From Spirosoma foliorum (GTDB lineage Bacteria; Bacteroidota; Bacteroidia; Cytophagales; Spirosomataceae): DNA of 64,000 nucleotides. The stretch covers positions 6,523,001 through 6,587,000 of the forward strand of contig NZ_CP059732.1 of the NCBI RefSeq assembly GCF_014117325.1, in the 5' to 3' direction. This document shows, piece after piece, positions 37,030 to 46,777 of this stretch. Position numbers and translations under genes: made by a program. The notes under the pieces were generated by a model. That model did not search any database. It was not told the DNA's origin and was given only the letters and a program-made list of their open reading frames with translations. Position 1 is the stretch's first letter. Each line of letters opens with the position of its first letter.

Positions 37030-37408
37030 GTTACGCTTTGATCAGATGCGCGACAGCAATCCGACCGATCCAGAGGCCGGATTGAAACCTGTCGATCAGG
37101 AATTCTATCAGACATCGGGTCATACCCGTAATCTGTGCTTCATTTGGCCCGATGGTCGGCGAATGTTTTTAAACTATGCCTATCTACTGGCGGGGGAATT
37201 TGAGCCTGACAGCGATAAAAACAGCATTAAGCTTAGTTTTTCATCCCACACGGTTCTCTTACAGGGGTTTTCCCTGGATGCGCTTTTTATGGCGTTACTA
37301 GATCATCTGCCACGATTGATTGTCGCGATTGATCCACGTTACGTATTGAAAGACGACGCAAAAGAGGCAGTGGTCATTGAAATCACTGTTGAGCAAAAAG
37401 AGGCTTAA
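37013..37408 (+). CDS. Hypothetical protein coupled to relaxase
   Basis: 131 residues, starting within the last codons of the relaxase gene (17-base overlap), so likely translationally coupled. Soluble, alpha/beta, with W-P-D-G-R-R-M-F-L-N-Y and a C-terminal acidic end. Probably an accessory mobilization protein by position; family not recognised. Confidence 0.6.
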   Translation: MNQGFKLRFDQMRDSNPTDPEAGLKPVDQEFYQTSGHTRNLCFIWPDGRRMFLNYAYLLAGEFEPDSDKNSIKLSFSSHTVLLQGFSLDALFMALLDHLPRLIVAIDPRYVLKDDAKEAVVIEITVEQKEA

Positions 37409-37433
37409 TGCGATTCTGTTTCTTGCTAAAAAA

Positions 37434-39491
37434 TTAACCTATGTCTTTAAGGCATACAATAACAGACCGCGCACCCACTAGGTACGTGGCATTAACAGGA
37501 TCAACGCCCTCATCAACAAAATCGTCGCCAGCGGCCAGATACGTATTAATGATCCGACTCCAGGGGCCCGCTTCCTGTATCGAAAATTGTTGAGCCTCCC
37601 AGTATGCATTAATCATGACATACAAGGCCCGGTTCGGGGATAATTTTAACGAATAAGCGAAACTCCGCGCACTCGCGCCAAAATCGGGGTTACGTTGATT
37701 AGCTCCATACCATGTAACATCGTCTTGCCAGAAACGGCCTCTTCCCAAGCCCGTTTGCTCTTTTCTAAATTTGATTGCCTTTTTGACAAACCCATGAAAC
37801 CCATTGAATTGAGTCAGGCGATCCCAGTCAAGCCATGTTGTTTCGTTATCTTGATTATAAGGATTCCCATTACCACCCTGGGTATTTAAAAATTCGTCTC
37901 CTGCTACAAACATTGGCGTTCCATTCGCCAGCATCAGGAGCGTAAAAAAGTTTTTTGCCTGGCGTTCTCGCAGTTGCATGACTTCTACAGGGACATTGAC
38001 ATCCCCTTCAAATCCGCAATTCCAACTCGTGTTGTTATCGCTATAGGCCACTAAATCATATAGATTAAAGCCATCATGGCAGTTAATATGATTGATGCTT
38101 TGATAGGGGTGATACGCGTTATAAGTATCATCAGGAAAGACATCATTACTACCATATAAGCGTAACATGGCAGCGCCCACTAACCCTGCATCACTTTTAA
38201 TATAGCGACGGATATCATTTCTAAATTTATCGTTCCACTGACGCCACGAGAGACCTGGATAATTTTTGCCTAATAAATAGCCAGCACTCTTGCCAGTGGC
38301 ATCCCATGGTTCCGCAATGAGCCGGACATTCGCTAATACAGGATCGGATGCAAACAAGGCAAAAATGGGCGTTTCGGCTGAGTGGTCTGCATTATCATCA
38401 AAGCGGGCAAAAATGGGTGCTAAATCAAACCGAAAGCCATCGACATGCATTTCCTTTACCCAGAACCGTAAGGCATCAACGATAAAACGTTGCGTTGCAG
38501 GATGATTGGTTCGTAGCGTATTACCGACACCGGTAAAATTAACATAGGGATTGGCGGGCGTTCTTGGATCGGTATTTAATAAATAATACGTGCTATTGTC
38601 GATCCCTTTAAAATGATAGGTTGGCCCTTGAATATCCCCTTCAGCACTATGATTAAAGACAACATCCAGAATAACCTCAATACCGGCTTTATGGAGTTCT
38701 CTGACCATTGTTTTGAACTCCATAATTGACGACTCTGGCGCCAGACCCACCGAATAGAACTGGTGAGGAGCAAAAAAACCTAGCGGATTATATCCCCAGA
38801 AATTAGCATTACTGTTTTCTGAGGGCTCAAATTGAAAGACCGGCATCAGTTCAACCGCTGTAATACCAAGATCTACCAGGTAGGGTATCTTATCAATGAT
38901 ACCCGTATACGTGCCCCTGTTTGAGAGGGACACGGCTGAGTTGGAACGATGGGTAAAACCACGCACGTGCATTTCATAGATGATGAGATCCGTTGTATGC
39001 CGAATGGGTTGATCTCCCTGCCAGTCAAACGGCTTAGCCACCTCTTTGACCGAGCGCAAACAACTTAAAGCCGCCTGTCCAGCATTTGAACCCTTGCCTA
39101 AGGCCGCCTGTCGGCTAAACGTAGGCGGAAAATAAATCCCCTTGGCATAGGGATCAAGCAAGATCTTATTGGGGTTAAAGGCGTGAAAATAAGGGTCTTG
39201 ATCGGCGGCATTTGCTGCTAAAGCTCCCTCTACCTGGAAAGCATAGTACACAATGGTCGGTATATCCGTCTCTAGTAAACGACAGTGCCAAACCCGTTGT
39301 GATTTATTTCGTAAGGGGTCCAGTTGGATAACCCTATCAGGCACCTGTACTTGATTGGCTCCATATAACAAAAGCGTTACTTTGGCAGCGTGGTTTGAAT
39401 AAAGAGCAAAGTTATAGGACTGTTGAAGGCTATCATAGGTAACGCCTAGCGGAACAGCAATTCCGTCTATATCAAACCAGTTATCTTCCAT
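37434..39491 (-). CDS. glgX: Glycogen debranching enzyme / isoamylase
   Basis: 685 residues from the Met at 39491; the frame extends upstream to 39644 but those 51 residues do not fit the family start. An N-terminal CBM48-like domain (G-V-T-Y-D, N-F-A-L-Y-S-N-H-A-A-K-V) precedes the alpha-amylase barrel with V-I-L-D-V-V-F-N-H, catalytic Asp in D-G-F-R-F-D-L-A near 355, Glu in L-I-A-E-P-W-D near 392, and Asp in N-C-H-D-G-F near 472. It hydrolyses alpha-1,6 branches of glycogen. It faces the opposite way to the transfer genes and appears to be cargo. Confidence 0.9.
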   Translation of the reverse strand: MEDNWFDIDGIAVPLGVTYDSLQQSYNFALYSNHAAKVTLLLYGANQVQVPDRVIQLDPLRNKSQRVWHCRLLETDIPTIVYYAFQVEGALAANAADQDPYFHAFNPNKILLDPYAKGIYFPPTFSRQAALGKGSNAGQAALSCLRSVKEVAKPFDWQGDQPIRHTTDLIIYEMHVRGFTHRSNSAVSLSNRGTYTGIIDKIPYLVDLGITAVELMPVFQFEPSENSNANFWGYNPLGFFAPHQFYSVGLAPESSIMEFKTMVRELHKAGIEVILDVVFNHSAEGDIQGPTYHFKGIDNSTYYLLNTDPRTPANPYVNFTGVGNTLRTNHPATQRFIVDALRFWVKEMHVDGFRFDLAPIFARFDDNADHSAETPIFALFASDPVLANVRLIAEPWDATGKSAGYLLGKNYPGLSWRQWNDKFRNDIRRYIKSDAGLVGAAMLRLYGSNDVFPDDTYNAYHPYQSINHINCHDGFNLYDLVAYSDNNTSWNCGFEGDVNVPVEVMQLRERQAKNFFTLLMLANGTPMFVAGDEFLNTQGGNGNPYNQDNETTWLDWDRLTQFNGFHGFVKKAIKFRKEQTGLGRGRFWQDDVTWYGANQRNPDFGASARSFAYSLKLSPNRALYVMINAYWEAQQFSIQEAGPWSRIINTYLAAGDDFVDEGVDPVNATYLVGARSVIVCLKDIG

Positions 39492-39748
39492 ATTGCTCGC
39501 AGACGTATTCAGGTGAAACAGGGTGTTTCCGGCGAAGATAACGGATTGGAAATCAAATTGCTCCGGGAAATTTCCCGTATTTTCCCCTACTAAATACACG
39601 ATCTTTAATGGTTCTACAACAAGGCTTGCCAAAGCACTTAACATCGTTTAGCTGCGGTCATCTGAACGTTTTGCAAATGGGTTAGAATAAAACCATTTGC
39701 TTAAACGAACGAAAAAAGCCGGGTAGCATTCTACCCGGCTTCGGTTAA

Positions 39749-39979
39749 TTAGGCCTGTGATTTGTTACGCCGGACGACTAAAGTCGCGTCCTGGCCTTTA
39801 TCCTTCAGGTAAGAGATGCCCAGCGTATTGATGGACAGGTTTAAGCCTCCTCCGTCAGTGTGTTCCCAAGCAGCGCCCACGGTGAGCCAGTCGGACTTGG
39901 CATTGCCCTCCTTGGTTTCGACCACATAGATCGTATGGGTTGGTAGTTTGGAAGTGGTTTCGGTGTGGGTAGTCATCAT
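39749..39979 (-). CDS. Small conserved plasmid-type protein
   Basis: 76 residues, starting at an ATG (39979) preceded by AAAGGAG at a good Shine-Dalgarno distance, unusual for this organism. The sequence has W-L-T-V-G-A-A-W-E-H-T-D-G-G-G-L-N-L-S, a pattern seen in short proteins carried on broad-range plasmids. Function unknown. Next to ArdC in the same orientation. Confidence 0.65.
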   Translation of the reverse strand: MMTTHTETTSKLPTHTIYVVETKEGNAKSDWLTVGAAWEHTDGGGLNLSINTLGISYLKDKGQDATLVVRRNKSQA

Positions 39980-40263
39980 CAAATCTCCTTTTCTGTTTGG
40001 TTGATGATGGGAGCGGCCTTAGGTCAAGCGAGGGGGCCAGCTCCCCGAAGGGCAAAAATCGATGCGCAGCCAATCGGCGTAGCGTCTATTTTTGACCGAA
40101 GTCGTCAGAGCTTTTTTGACTGGTCAAAAAAGAGGGATCAGTGTTAGCACCAGCGCTTGACCTACGCTGCCATCACCAATCAACCAGGACAGGAAAGCAG
40201 GTTCTGATGAAACCCACCAAATGATCCATGGCCAATTAACCGCTTTATGCATGTGGTGCCTCC

Positions 40264-41208
40264 TCAAGGGTGTTGTAAGGTGTGGATATACTCAACGGCT
40301 TTCTGGGCCTGGGATGCGGCTGAGACAATAAAGCGTTTGTCATCTTTGAGCACCTGGAGCCAGGATTGAAGATAGGCCGAATGATGCGCTTCCGGCATCG
40401 GCTCAAAGCCCAGGTCAGCAGCCAGAAAGCAGGCTCCGAGTTCGGCGACTAATTCTTCTTTGGCGTAGCCTTCGTCACCGTAGTGTTTACGACCTAGATC
40501 ACGGTTCAGGCGGGTGGGGTGTTTCGTCCAGTGGGTCAGCTCATGGGCCAGAACGGCGTAATAGCCTGTCACGCGGTCAAAGCTTTCAAACGGGGGCATC
40601 TGAATGCGATCTCTACTCTGTATATAACTTGCTTCGCGCCCGGTATAAATCTCCGCCTTGGTCTGGGCGAAGAACGTTTCCAACTGCTGTATGCGATGCT
40701 GCGGATTGGCAATTAGGGGTTCAGGCGTTTTGTAAAAACTCTCCCCTAATCCATCAATCTGCGCGGCATTGAAAACGGTATAGGGTTTGAGAAACGGGAT
40801 TTGATTGATGACTGTTTCGCCTTTGGCGTTTTCCTCTTCCTTGACAATTTTGTCGGCATAAACGATCTGGGTGCCTTTCTCTCCCTTACGTACAGAAGCT
40901 TTCAATTCAATGGCCTGTTTAAAGGTCATCCAGTAGGGCGATGTATAGTCCTGCTCGACAGCCGTTCCCCAGAGCATCAGGATGTTGATGCCGCCATAGG
41001 GAACACCGTTCCAGCGGAGCGGGCGTGTGACCTGGCTGGCCAGATAATCGGCGTTCCAGGGTTTCCGCCAGGTGAGATTCCCGTTTTCCAGATCGGACAG
41101 AATTTTATCGGTTACACGAGCGTAGATATCCTTTTGCGTTGCGGTTGAATGGGTCAAAAGAGGTTCCTTTCTGGTATGGGTTGAAATAGATTTTTTGGTA
41201 ATGGTCAT
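40264..41208 (-). CDS. ArdC-like antirestriction / ssDNA-binding metalloprotease
   Basis: 314 residues from the ATG at 41208, which has GGAG about 8 bases upstream; the longer frame to 41322 is not supported. The N-terminal ssDNA-binding domain (A-R-V-T-D-K-I-L, W-R-K-P-W, R-W-N-G-V-P-Y-G-G-I-N) is followed by an M78-type zinc protease domain with H-E-L-T-H-W near residue 221 and E-E-L-V-A-E-L-G. ArdC protects incoming plasmid DNA from restriction during transfer. Confidence 0.85.
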   Translation of the reverse strand: MTITKKSISTHTRKEPLLTHSTATQKDIYARVTDKILSDLENGNLTWRKPWNADYLASQVTRPLRWNGVPYGGINILMLWGTAVEQDYTSPYWMTFKQAIELKASVRKGEKGTQIVYADKIVKEEENAKGETVINQIPFLKPYTVFNAAQIDGLGESFYKTPEPLIANPQHRIQQLETFFAQTKAEIYTGREASYIQSRDRIQMPPFESFDRVTGYYAVLAHELTHWTKHPTRLNRDLGRKHYGDEGYAKEELVAELGACFLAADLGFEPMPEAHHSAYLQSWLQVLKDDKRFIVSAASQAQKAVEYIHTLQHP

Positions 41209-41458
41209 TAGCTGTTCTCCACAAGTCAGGGTTACGGGGATGAAACAGCCCGGCAGTTGAGCCGAATGAACCAATATGAATTTTGGCTGGGCGGGGAATG
41301 CGCACAGCGCAGGCGAATCCACGCGGGGCGAAAATTCCTGTTGGTGGAATGAGCGATGTCGGGTACATCTCCGTCCTGAAACCTTATCTGTGGAGAACCG
41401 CTGTGACGAATTGGCAAAACTATCGTCCTATAGGGAATTCATCGGTTACCCATTATCA

Positions 41459-41941
41459 TCAACCCGGCATCAGACCCTCATCTGCAAACGAGATGTAGTT
41501 CTGTGGCGTGATGATCAAATGATCGAGGACGGCAATATCAAGCAGTTTGCCACCCTCTTTAAGCTTACGGGTCAGCGCCTTATCACTATCGCTAGGCTGT
41601 AAATTACCACTCGGGTGGTTATGTGCCAGAATGATACTGGTCGCCTTGCCTTTTAAGGCCGTCGCAAAAATAACTTTAGGATCGGCTAGACACGCATTCA
41701 TGCCGCCCGTCGAAATATCCGAAATGCCAAGACAGTTATTTTTCTGATCGAGCAGCAGAATTTTAAACTGTTCGATCAGTTCCATGCGATTTTCATCCCA
41801 CGCATGGAGCAGGATTTCATACGCCGTTGCCGACTTTTTAATCTGAATGCGATCCTGATACGGAATTTTATTGCGGTAGATGATTTCCACTTCATTGACC
41901 CTGAAGAGGGATTGCAGCGTGTGTTGATCCATGTACGCCAT
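41459..41941 (-). CDS. RadC-like JAB-domain protein
   Basis: 161 residues with the RadC C-terminal JAMM metallopeptidase motif A-H-N-H-P-S-G-N-x-x-P-S-x-x-D and K-G-x-A-x-S-I-I-L. The preferred start (41941) is the ATG 5 bases past the upstream stop, with AGGCG between; a GTG at 41980 and an ATG at 41932 are alternatives. Mobile elements of many bacteria carry this short RadC form; the role is unclear. Confidence 0.82.
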   Translation of the reverse strand: MAYMDQHTLQSLFRVNEVEIIYRNKIPYQDRIQIKKSATAYEILLHAWDENRMELIEQFKILLLDQKNNCLGISDISTGGMNACLADPKVIFATALKGKATSIILAHNHPSGNLQPSDSDKALTRKLKEGGKLLDIAVLDHLIITPQNYISFADEGLMPG

Positions 41942-41946
41942 CGCCT

Positions 41947-42855
41947 TCACAAAGTCAGATTGAGTTGGTGCATATGCCACGCATTGACATCCTTATGCTG
42001 GGCATAAATCCTGTTCATCGGCTTATGGACAAGATCCGCCTGAGTTTTGAAAAATTCATTCAAAGCAATCGTGGCTTTTTCGCCTGCCGGATCATTATCC
42101 ATCCAGCTATAGGCGGTGCGATATCCGTAATTCTGGATGTAGGGAATGACCTGTTTCAAACAGGAAACTGAATGGAGAATAATCGTATCATCTTTGAAGC
42201 GTTTCCCATTCAACTTTGCAATGGCCGACAGGTAATCCATACCGCCTTCAAAAAGATGGACACCCTCCGGCTTGGGTTCGCGGCCACGAATAAAGGAAAT
42301 GGCTTTGGGGCCTAGCGATCCTTTAAAGAACGGGTTACGCAGCTCATACCCGCCCTCTTCGTTCGGAAAACCAAGGGCATAAAAGCTTTTCCTTGTATTC
42401 TTGTTACGCACGTGGATTTCTAGGAAGTATTGTTGTGCAATAGCCAGAGGAATACCGCGCTTTTGCAGATAATGGATCAAACCCAGGTGTTGGATCGGCT
42501 TTTTCGATTTTAGAATTAGGGATTGGCTCTTCTTACCATCTCGTTCTACTTGAAGGGGCGTAAATTCATAGGGCCCCACTCCCATATTTTTGAGCCAGCG
42601 CAAAGCGTCGGATACGGTATAATCTTCACGGTTGGCTTTGAGATAGGCGCAGGCAAAATCAACCGCGTTACCACCAACCCCTTCACCATGATCATACCAG
42701 CAATTGGTGATCGGGTTGACGTCAAAACTAGGTGTTTTCTCTTTTCGAAGTGGTGACAGATACCGCATTTTCGCTTCGTTAATGCGCTTGGCTTCAATGT
42801 GTAGGCGGCTCAGAATTTCGACAATAGGTGTCGCTTTCGCATGATCTATGTTCAT
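41947..42855 (-). CDS. Toprim-domain primase-like protein
   Basis: 302 residues from the ATG at 42855, with GGAG 6 bases upstream. The N-terminal CHC2-like region (Y-L-S-P-L-R-K-E-K-T-P-S-F-D-V, W-Y-D-H-G-E-G-V-G-G-N-A-V-D-F) lacks the zinc-binding Cys/His set, and a Toprim fold follows (H-L-F-E-G-G-M-D-Y-L-S, S-W-M-D-N-D-P-A-G). Typical of replication proteins on Bacteroidota conjugative elements. The gene ends 5 bases before the RadC start. Confidence 0.82.
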   Translation of the reverse strand: MNIDHAKATPIVEILSRLHIEAKRINEAKMRYLSPLRKEKTPSFDVNPITNCWYDHGEGVGGNAVDFACAYLKANREDYTVSDALRWLKNMGVGPYEFTPLQVERDGKKSQSLILKSKKPIQHLGLIHYLQKRGIPLAIAQQYFLEIHVRNKNTRKSFYALGFPNEEGGYELRNPFFKGSLGPKAISFIRGREPKPEGVHLFEGGMDYLSAIAKLNGKRFKDDTIILHSVSCLKQVIPYIQNYGYRTAYSWMDNDPAGEKATIALNEFFKTQADLVHKPMNRIYAQHKDVNAWHMHQLNLTL

Positions 42856-42925
42856 GACGATCTCCAAAACTAGAATGTGGGAATAGAAACAGGCGTATAG
42901 AACTGGAACGGGTTAACGCGGACTC

Positions 42926-43123
42926 TTACCGGCAGAGTCGCTGTTCGATAAACTTATCTAAATCAGAACGGCGATACCGCACGGCACGACCTATCTTGAT
43001 TGGCTTGAGGTCATCATAACGCTTTGTGCAATCCCAGACGGCCAGTGTACCAGGGGAGACACGAAGGTATTTAGCCGCGCTCTTTCTATCCAGTAGCGGT
43101 TCTGGAGGATTTCTATTGGGCAT
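42926..43123 (-). CDS. Excisionase-like helix-turn-helix protein
   Basis: 65 residues. A MerR/excisionase-type winged helix (L-L-D-R-K-S-A-A-K-Y-L-R-V-S-P-G-T-L-A-V-W, then V-R-Y-R-R-S-D-L-D-K-F) suggests DNA binding, possibly as the excisionase of one of the integrases or as a regulator of the neighbouring primase gene. Confidence 0.72.
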   Translation of the reverse strand: MPNRNPPEPLLDRKSAAKYLRVSPGTLAVWDCTKRYDDLKPIKIGRAVRYRRSDLDKFIEQRLCR

Positions 43124-43528
43124 GGTGCATCTTTCGTAAAAGGGGCGATTTTATCATCAGCAAGAGACAACGTGACGTCTATACAGTGATGCAGCTAAAT
43201 AATTTTAAGACAGCCTGTCAATTCAATTCGTGGTTGATTAATGACTAATAACAACTGTTTATCAACCAAGGATCGTTGACGAAAATTATGTCTCTTTCAC
43301 GCTGTGTGTTTTACTTTTTTATAAAAAATGAAGTGGTCAATTCGGTAGTATCGAGTCTATTTGCATGTTATTATATTTATATCTGATTTAATGAAATGAC
43401 TTTCCCAAGTCCTTTCTTCAAGCTGGTTATATATTATTTAAATGAGGCATCGGGTTCGAAGACTTTGTTGCCGCATATCATGCCCAATCAGTGTAGCAAA
43501 AACATACCCCCCTATGTAAGGATTCTAT
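43124..43528. other. Divergent promoter region between two HTH genes
   Basis: About 400 AT-rich bases between the excisionase-like and AlpA-like genes. A 70-codon plus frame at 43396 has no support. No clear operator or -10/-35 pair found. Confidence 0.4.
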
Positions 43529-43735
43529 ATGGACGATTTATCAACATCCTCTACCAAACTTTTAGGATTTCTCCGACTGGAACAGGTTTTGCAGTTAATA
43601 CCGGTTAGCAAAGCAACGTGGTGGAATGGTTGCAAGTCAGGCCAGTTTCCTAAACCTTATAAACTGGCACCACGAATTACTGCCTGGAAGATGAGCGATA
43701 TTCAAGATTGCATGAATAATTTTCAATGTAGCTGA
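43529..43735 (+). CDS. AlpA-family DNA-binding protein
   Basis: 68 residues. The AlpA/phage regulator pattern is clear: F-L-R-L-E-Q-V-L-Q-L-I-P-V-S-K-A-T-W-W, G-x-F-P-K-P-Y-K-L and W-K-M-S-D-I-Q. Such proteins regulate excision of integrated elements. A good hairpin terminator follows. Confidence 0.8.
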   Translation: MDDLSTSSTKLLGFLRLEQVLQLIPVSKATWWNGCKSGQFPKPYKLAPRITAWKMSDIQDCMNNFQCS

Positions 43736-43748
43736 CATTAAATTGGCA

Positions 43749-43795
43749 GACTGGCCTTCAGGCTTGCCCCACAAGCAGAAGCCTGAAGGCCGGTC
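43749..43795 (+). terminator. Terminator after AlpA gene
   Basis: Arms 43749-43765 and 43779-43795 (17 bases, one G-T type mismatch), loop 13, weak T tail. Confidence 0.7.
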
Positions 43796-44517
43796 TTTGC
43801 TCGATCTAACTTAGATCATGCAATCAGCTTACAACTATGGGTGCAATTAAAAAAAGGTACATAAATCATCACGACATCGCTGTATAAATCTAATCCTGTT
43901 AGTATACAGCGATTTTTAGTTATGTATGGTATAGCTAAACAAAAAGGCGGACACGGTCCGCCGTTGCGGGCCGCTGCCGGAAAATCTATTATTTCGTAGC
44001 TAAAATCCCCGAAAAAGTAAATTTATTGATTTACTAAAAGTCTCACAAACTCAGTTAAAATGTAAGATTTTGAATTTGATATGTGACCGGGTCGCCGGTG
44101 CGGATGACTTTATAAGACTTTATCTTATAAAGTAAGAGTTTGCCTGGGCTAGAACTGTTTCCATCTCAAGAATAGGACGTTTAAAAGACGTACAATATAA
44201 AGTATTCAGCCTAAAATTAGTTGGCGCTGGTTAGTTCGTAATAGTATAAAAGCCAAATTGATTACGCCATTTACTTAATTTAATGATCGATAACGTTACA
44301 GGCGTCATACTCGTAGAATGGCGAAACTCCTAATAAACATTGGTAAATCCACTAAAGATGGCTAGTAATTACTTACTAAGAAAAAACGGGAAAACTCCCC
44401 TTTTATTCAGCCAACCAATTTATAATTTTGATCATGAATTATAAAAATCTAGAATACGCCTGCAAACGAATGAACACATAACTATAATTCTATTCGCAAT
44501 TAAACAATCAATAAACT
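43796..44517. other. Long non-coding stretch before unknown three-gene cluster
   Basis: About 720 bases, no convincing frame. Contains a GC hairpin (43946-43952/43956-43962) and repeated short words around TTTATAAG. It may hold regulatory sequence or a small RNA, but I cannot show one. Confidence 0.35.
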
Positions 44518-44841
44518 ATGGAATTAATGGTTAAAGGTAAGGCAGGTTCTCCTGCCAATATCGCCGTTGCTGTAGACCCTGCGTTTTCAACCACCGTTGT
44601 TCTTGGACAAGGAGATAATGCAAAGATTTTTCCTCCAAGCAGAGAGTTTCAGGCCATTGGAACCTTCCCAATGTCAATACAAATATTTTTCCTATTTCAT
44701 AAACGCCCTTGGGGCTTAGCGATACAACAGGAAGGTGGATCAGCTTTTTCTACGACAAGTGCAGCGCAGCAATTAAATGATGCTATACTTATATCTCCTG
44801 ATATCGCATCAATTACATTAAATTTTGAAAGTGATGAATAA
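44518..44841 (+). CDS. Hypothetical 107-residue protein, first of three-gene cluster
   Basis: 107 residues, no signal peptide, beta-rich with D-P-A-F-S-T-T-V-V-L-G-Q-G-D, F-F-L-F-H-K-R-P-W-G and a C-terminal S-I-T-L-N-F-E. The next gene starts 8 bases before its stop, so they are coupled. Family not recognised. Confidence 0.6.
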   Translation: MELMVKGKAGSPANIAVAVDPAFSTTVVLGQGDNAKIFPPSREFQAIGTFPMSIQIFFLFHKRPWGLAIQQEGGSAFSTTSAAQQLNDAILISPDIASITLNFESDE

Positions 44842-46027
44842 ATTAAAATCTGGCTGTTTAGCTTCCTTCATATCAATTATCTTATTTTGTTACTCAACGA
44901 TTGCTTACACTCAGTCCACTCCAACTAGTTCAACCTCTGCCCCAGGTTCTTCCTCAGCTCCAATTTCAGATACATCATTAATGATATCTACTGGGGTCAC
45001 ATCTGCCACTTCAGTATCCGATCCGGATAAACTTAAAGTGACCCCAGGTTCAGAGCTTCAAGGAGGCCTAGGAAATTTTGGGGACCCAGCCACCCATCAT
45101 GGGTTTGCTTTAACAATGAACGGCAGTTTAGGATTAACTAGCAAACCAAATACATTTGGTTATGATGCCTTTTCGGTTAATACGAATGTTGTGGTTGGTT
45201 CCAATGAAGTTGGGAAACGAATATTTCTTCAATTCGGAGCAGCAAACTGGTTTACACCTGCTTTATCCTCTGTCTATAAATCAGACGTTTTATCTACTGA
45301 GGACAAGGCGGCTGAAGGTAAAACGGTCAATAGTATAATGGGGGGGCTAGCCATTCAATTGGCAAATAACCGGGAATTTGATAGATTATCCCCTCAAGAA
45401 AAAAAGCTGCTAACTGATTTAGATCTTAGCCTTGTAGCTTCAGGAACAAAAAATCAGTTAAAAAGTGACTCAGTTAGAAAGTATATCGAAGACTATATGT
45501 GGAAAGAAGTCGTTCGAAAGTCATTAAGAAAGTTTAGTGCAATTATAGGCGGAGTTTATCGATTAGGAAGCTTGGGGGCTGAAACGGATATTTCAGCGGC
45601 TGATCTCTATCTTACAGCTGCTAGAGGAAAGGGAATATTTGATTTTGTTGGCTCAATCCACTATTTAAAACCATTTAAGGATGAATTGGTCGCCAAAAAT
45701 GCAATTACAGGAAATCTGGGTTTCTTTTTTGACCTCGATGATGCTCCGCCAGTAAATACGATGGGATTGTCATTTGGACTAGGGAAGTATAATTATGTAG
45801 AGAAAAATCTGGACGTTCAGAAAGATGGAAAAACCACTAGAATTTCGGATACACCTCATACTATTAGGTTCGATGTTACATTGTCATTCTCAGGTCTATT
45901 CAAGGATTTAGGGCCACTTGGTTCCAGTATTGCATTTAGATATACCAAGCTAAATAATTCTAGTACAGATAATGAATCACAATTTGTGGTCTTATTAACG
46001 ACAAAGTTTATTAACAGTAGAAAATAA
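44834..46027 (+). CDS. Secreted or outer-membrane protein, unknown
   Basis: 397 residues from the ATG at 44834 (a TTG three codons up is less likely). A signal peptide (about 1-28, ending I-A-Y-T-Q) precedes a Ser/Thr/Pro-rich linker and a long region of alternating polar/hydrophobic strands (A-L-T-M-N-G-S-L-G-L, L-G-F-F-F-D-L-D, I-R-F-D-V-T-L-S-F-S-G) that looks like an outer-membrane beta-barrel. A central helical part (about 170-230) interrupts it. It does not end in the usual aromatic residue. Function unknown. Confidence 0.6.
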   Translation: MNKLKSGCLASFISIILFCYSTIAYTQSTPTSSTSAPGSSSAPISDTSLMISTGVTSATSVSDPDKLKVTPGSELQGGLGNFGDPATHHGFALTMNGSLGLTSKPNTFGYDAFSVNTNVVVGSNEVGKRIFLQFGAANWFTPALSSVYKSDVLSTEDKAAEGKTVNSIMGGLAIQLANNREFDRLSPQEKKLLTDLDLSLVASGTKNQLKSDSVRKYIEDYMWKEVVRKSLRKFSAIIGGVYRLGSLGAETDISAADLYLTAARGKGIFDFVGSIHYLKPFKDELVAKNAITGNLGFFFDLDDAPPVNTMGLSFGLGKYNYVEKNLDVQKDGKTTRISDTPHTIRFDVTLSFSGLFKDLGPLGSSIAFRYTKLNNSSTDNESQFVVLLTTKFINSRK

Positions 46028-46051
46028 AATATTCAAAACCAATAGTATTAG

Positions 46052-46777
46052 ATGGAAATAAATAGTAATAACAAGAAATCAATCTTGAGGGTTGCCAAGA
46101 TTTTACTCATTTCTGCAAGCATCATTTTGCTCTATTCAATTTCTTTTTCAAATGGCGATAGTTTGGTTCATTTCATTATTTATTTGTTTTACTTTATTGG
46201 GGCAAGTATTTACGTCTTTCTGCACCTTGAGAATATTATATTTGATCCTCAGGATTATAAACCGAATACCAAGAAAAATGATATTGTATTTAAACTTCGA
46301 TTAAGAGCATTATTATTTAACAATTTATCAGTGATCATATTCTGTTTCATATTTGTACTAATTGTCATCAGTTTCTATTATCTGTTATCTCCACTTAAAG
46401 ATAAGAATACAAGTGCTACCGTGGCGGGAATAACCTTAACAGCTGTAACAACTTCGTTGATTTTTTTAGTCCAAATTGCGTTTCGGGTATTTAAATACAT
46501 TTTACGTGTTGCAGCATTTTATAATGCCAGAGCTGATGCTATTGAATTTAGCTTGCTGGATGCATCTGTAACATTAAAAGACTTGATGGAATTATTTACG
46601 CCATCAACTTACGATATTTCTGATGTTACAAATGATCAACAAGCACAAGGAACTATCTCTGGAAATGTTCTAAATGCTAAACCACAATTTCAGGCTACTG
46701 CCTCCAGTACCACCGGTTTGTTACTGAAACGCGGAGAAGAGCTACCATCAAGCGTGGCAGATCTATTAAAAAAATAG
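46052..46777 (+). CDS. Four-helix membrane protein, unknown
   Basis: 241 residues. Membrane segments at about 11-28, 33-55, 90-110 and 123-146, then a cytoplasmic tail of about 90 residues (F-Y-N-A-R-A-D-A-I-E and a polar end). It is 24 bases after the secreted protein and in the same direction, so the three genes probably form one operon. No family known to me. Confidence 0.6.
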   Translation: MEINSNNKKSILRVAKILLISASIILLYSISFSNGDSLVHFIIYLFYFIGASIYVFLHLENIIFDPQDYKPNTKKNDIVFKLRLRALLFNNLSVIIFCFIFVLIVISFYYLLSPLKDKNTSATVAGITLTAVTTSLIFLVQIAFRVFKYILRVAAFYNARADAIEFSLLDASVTLKDLMELFTPSTYDISDVTNDQQAQGTISGNVLNAKPQFQATASSTTGLLLKRGEELPSSVADLLKK

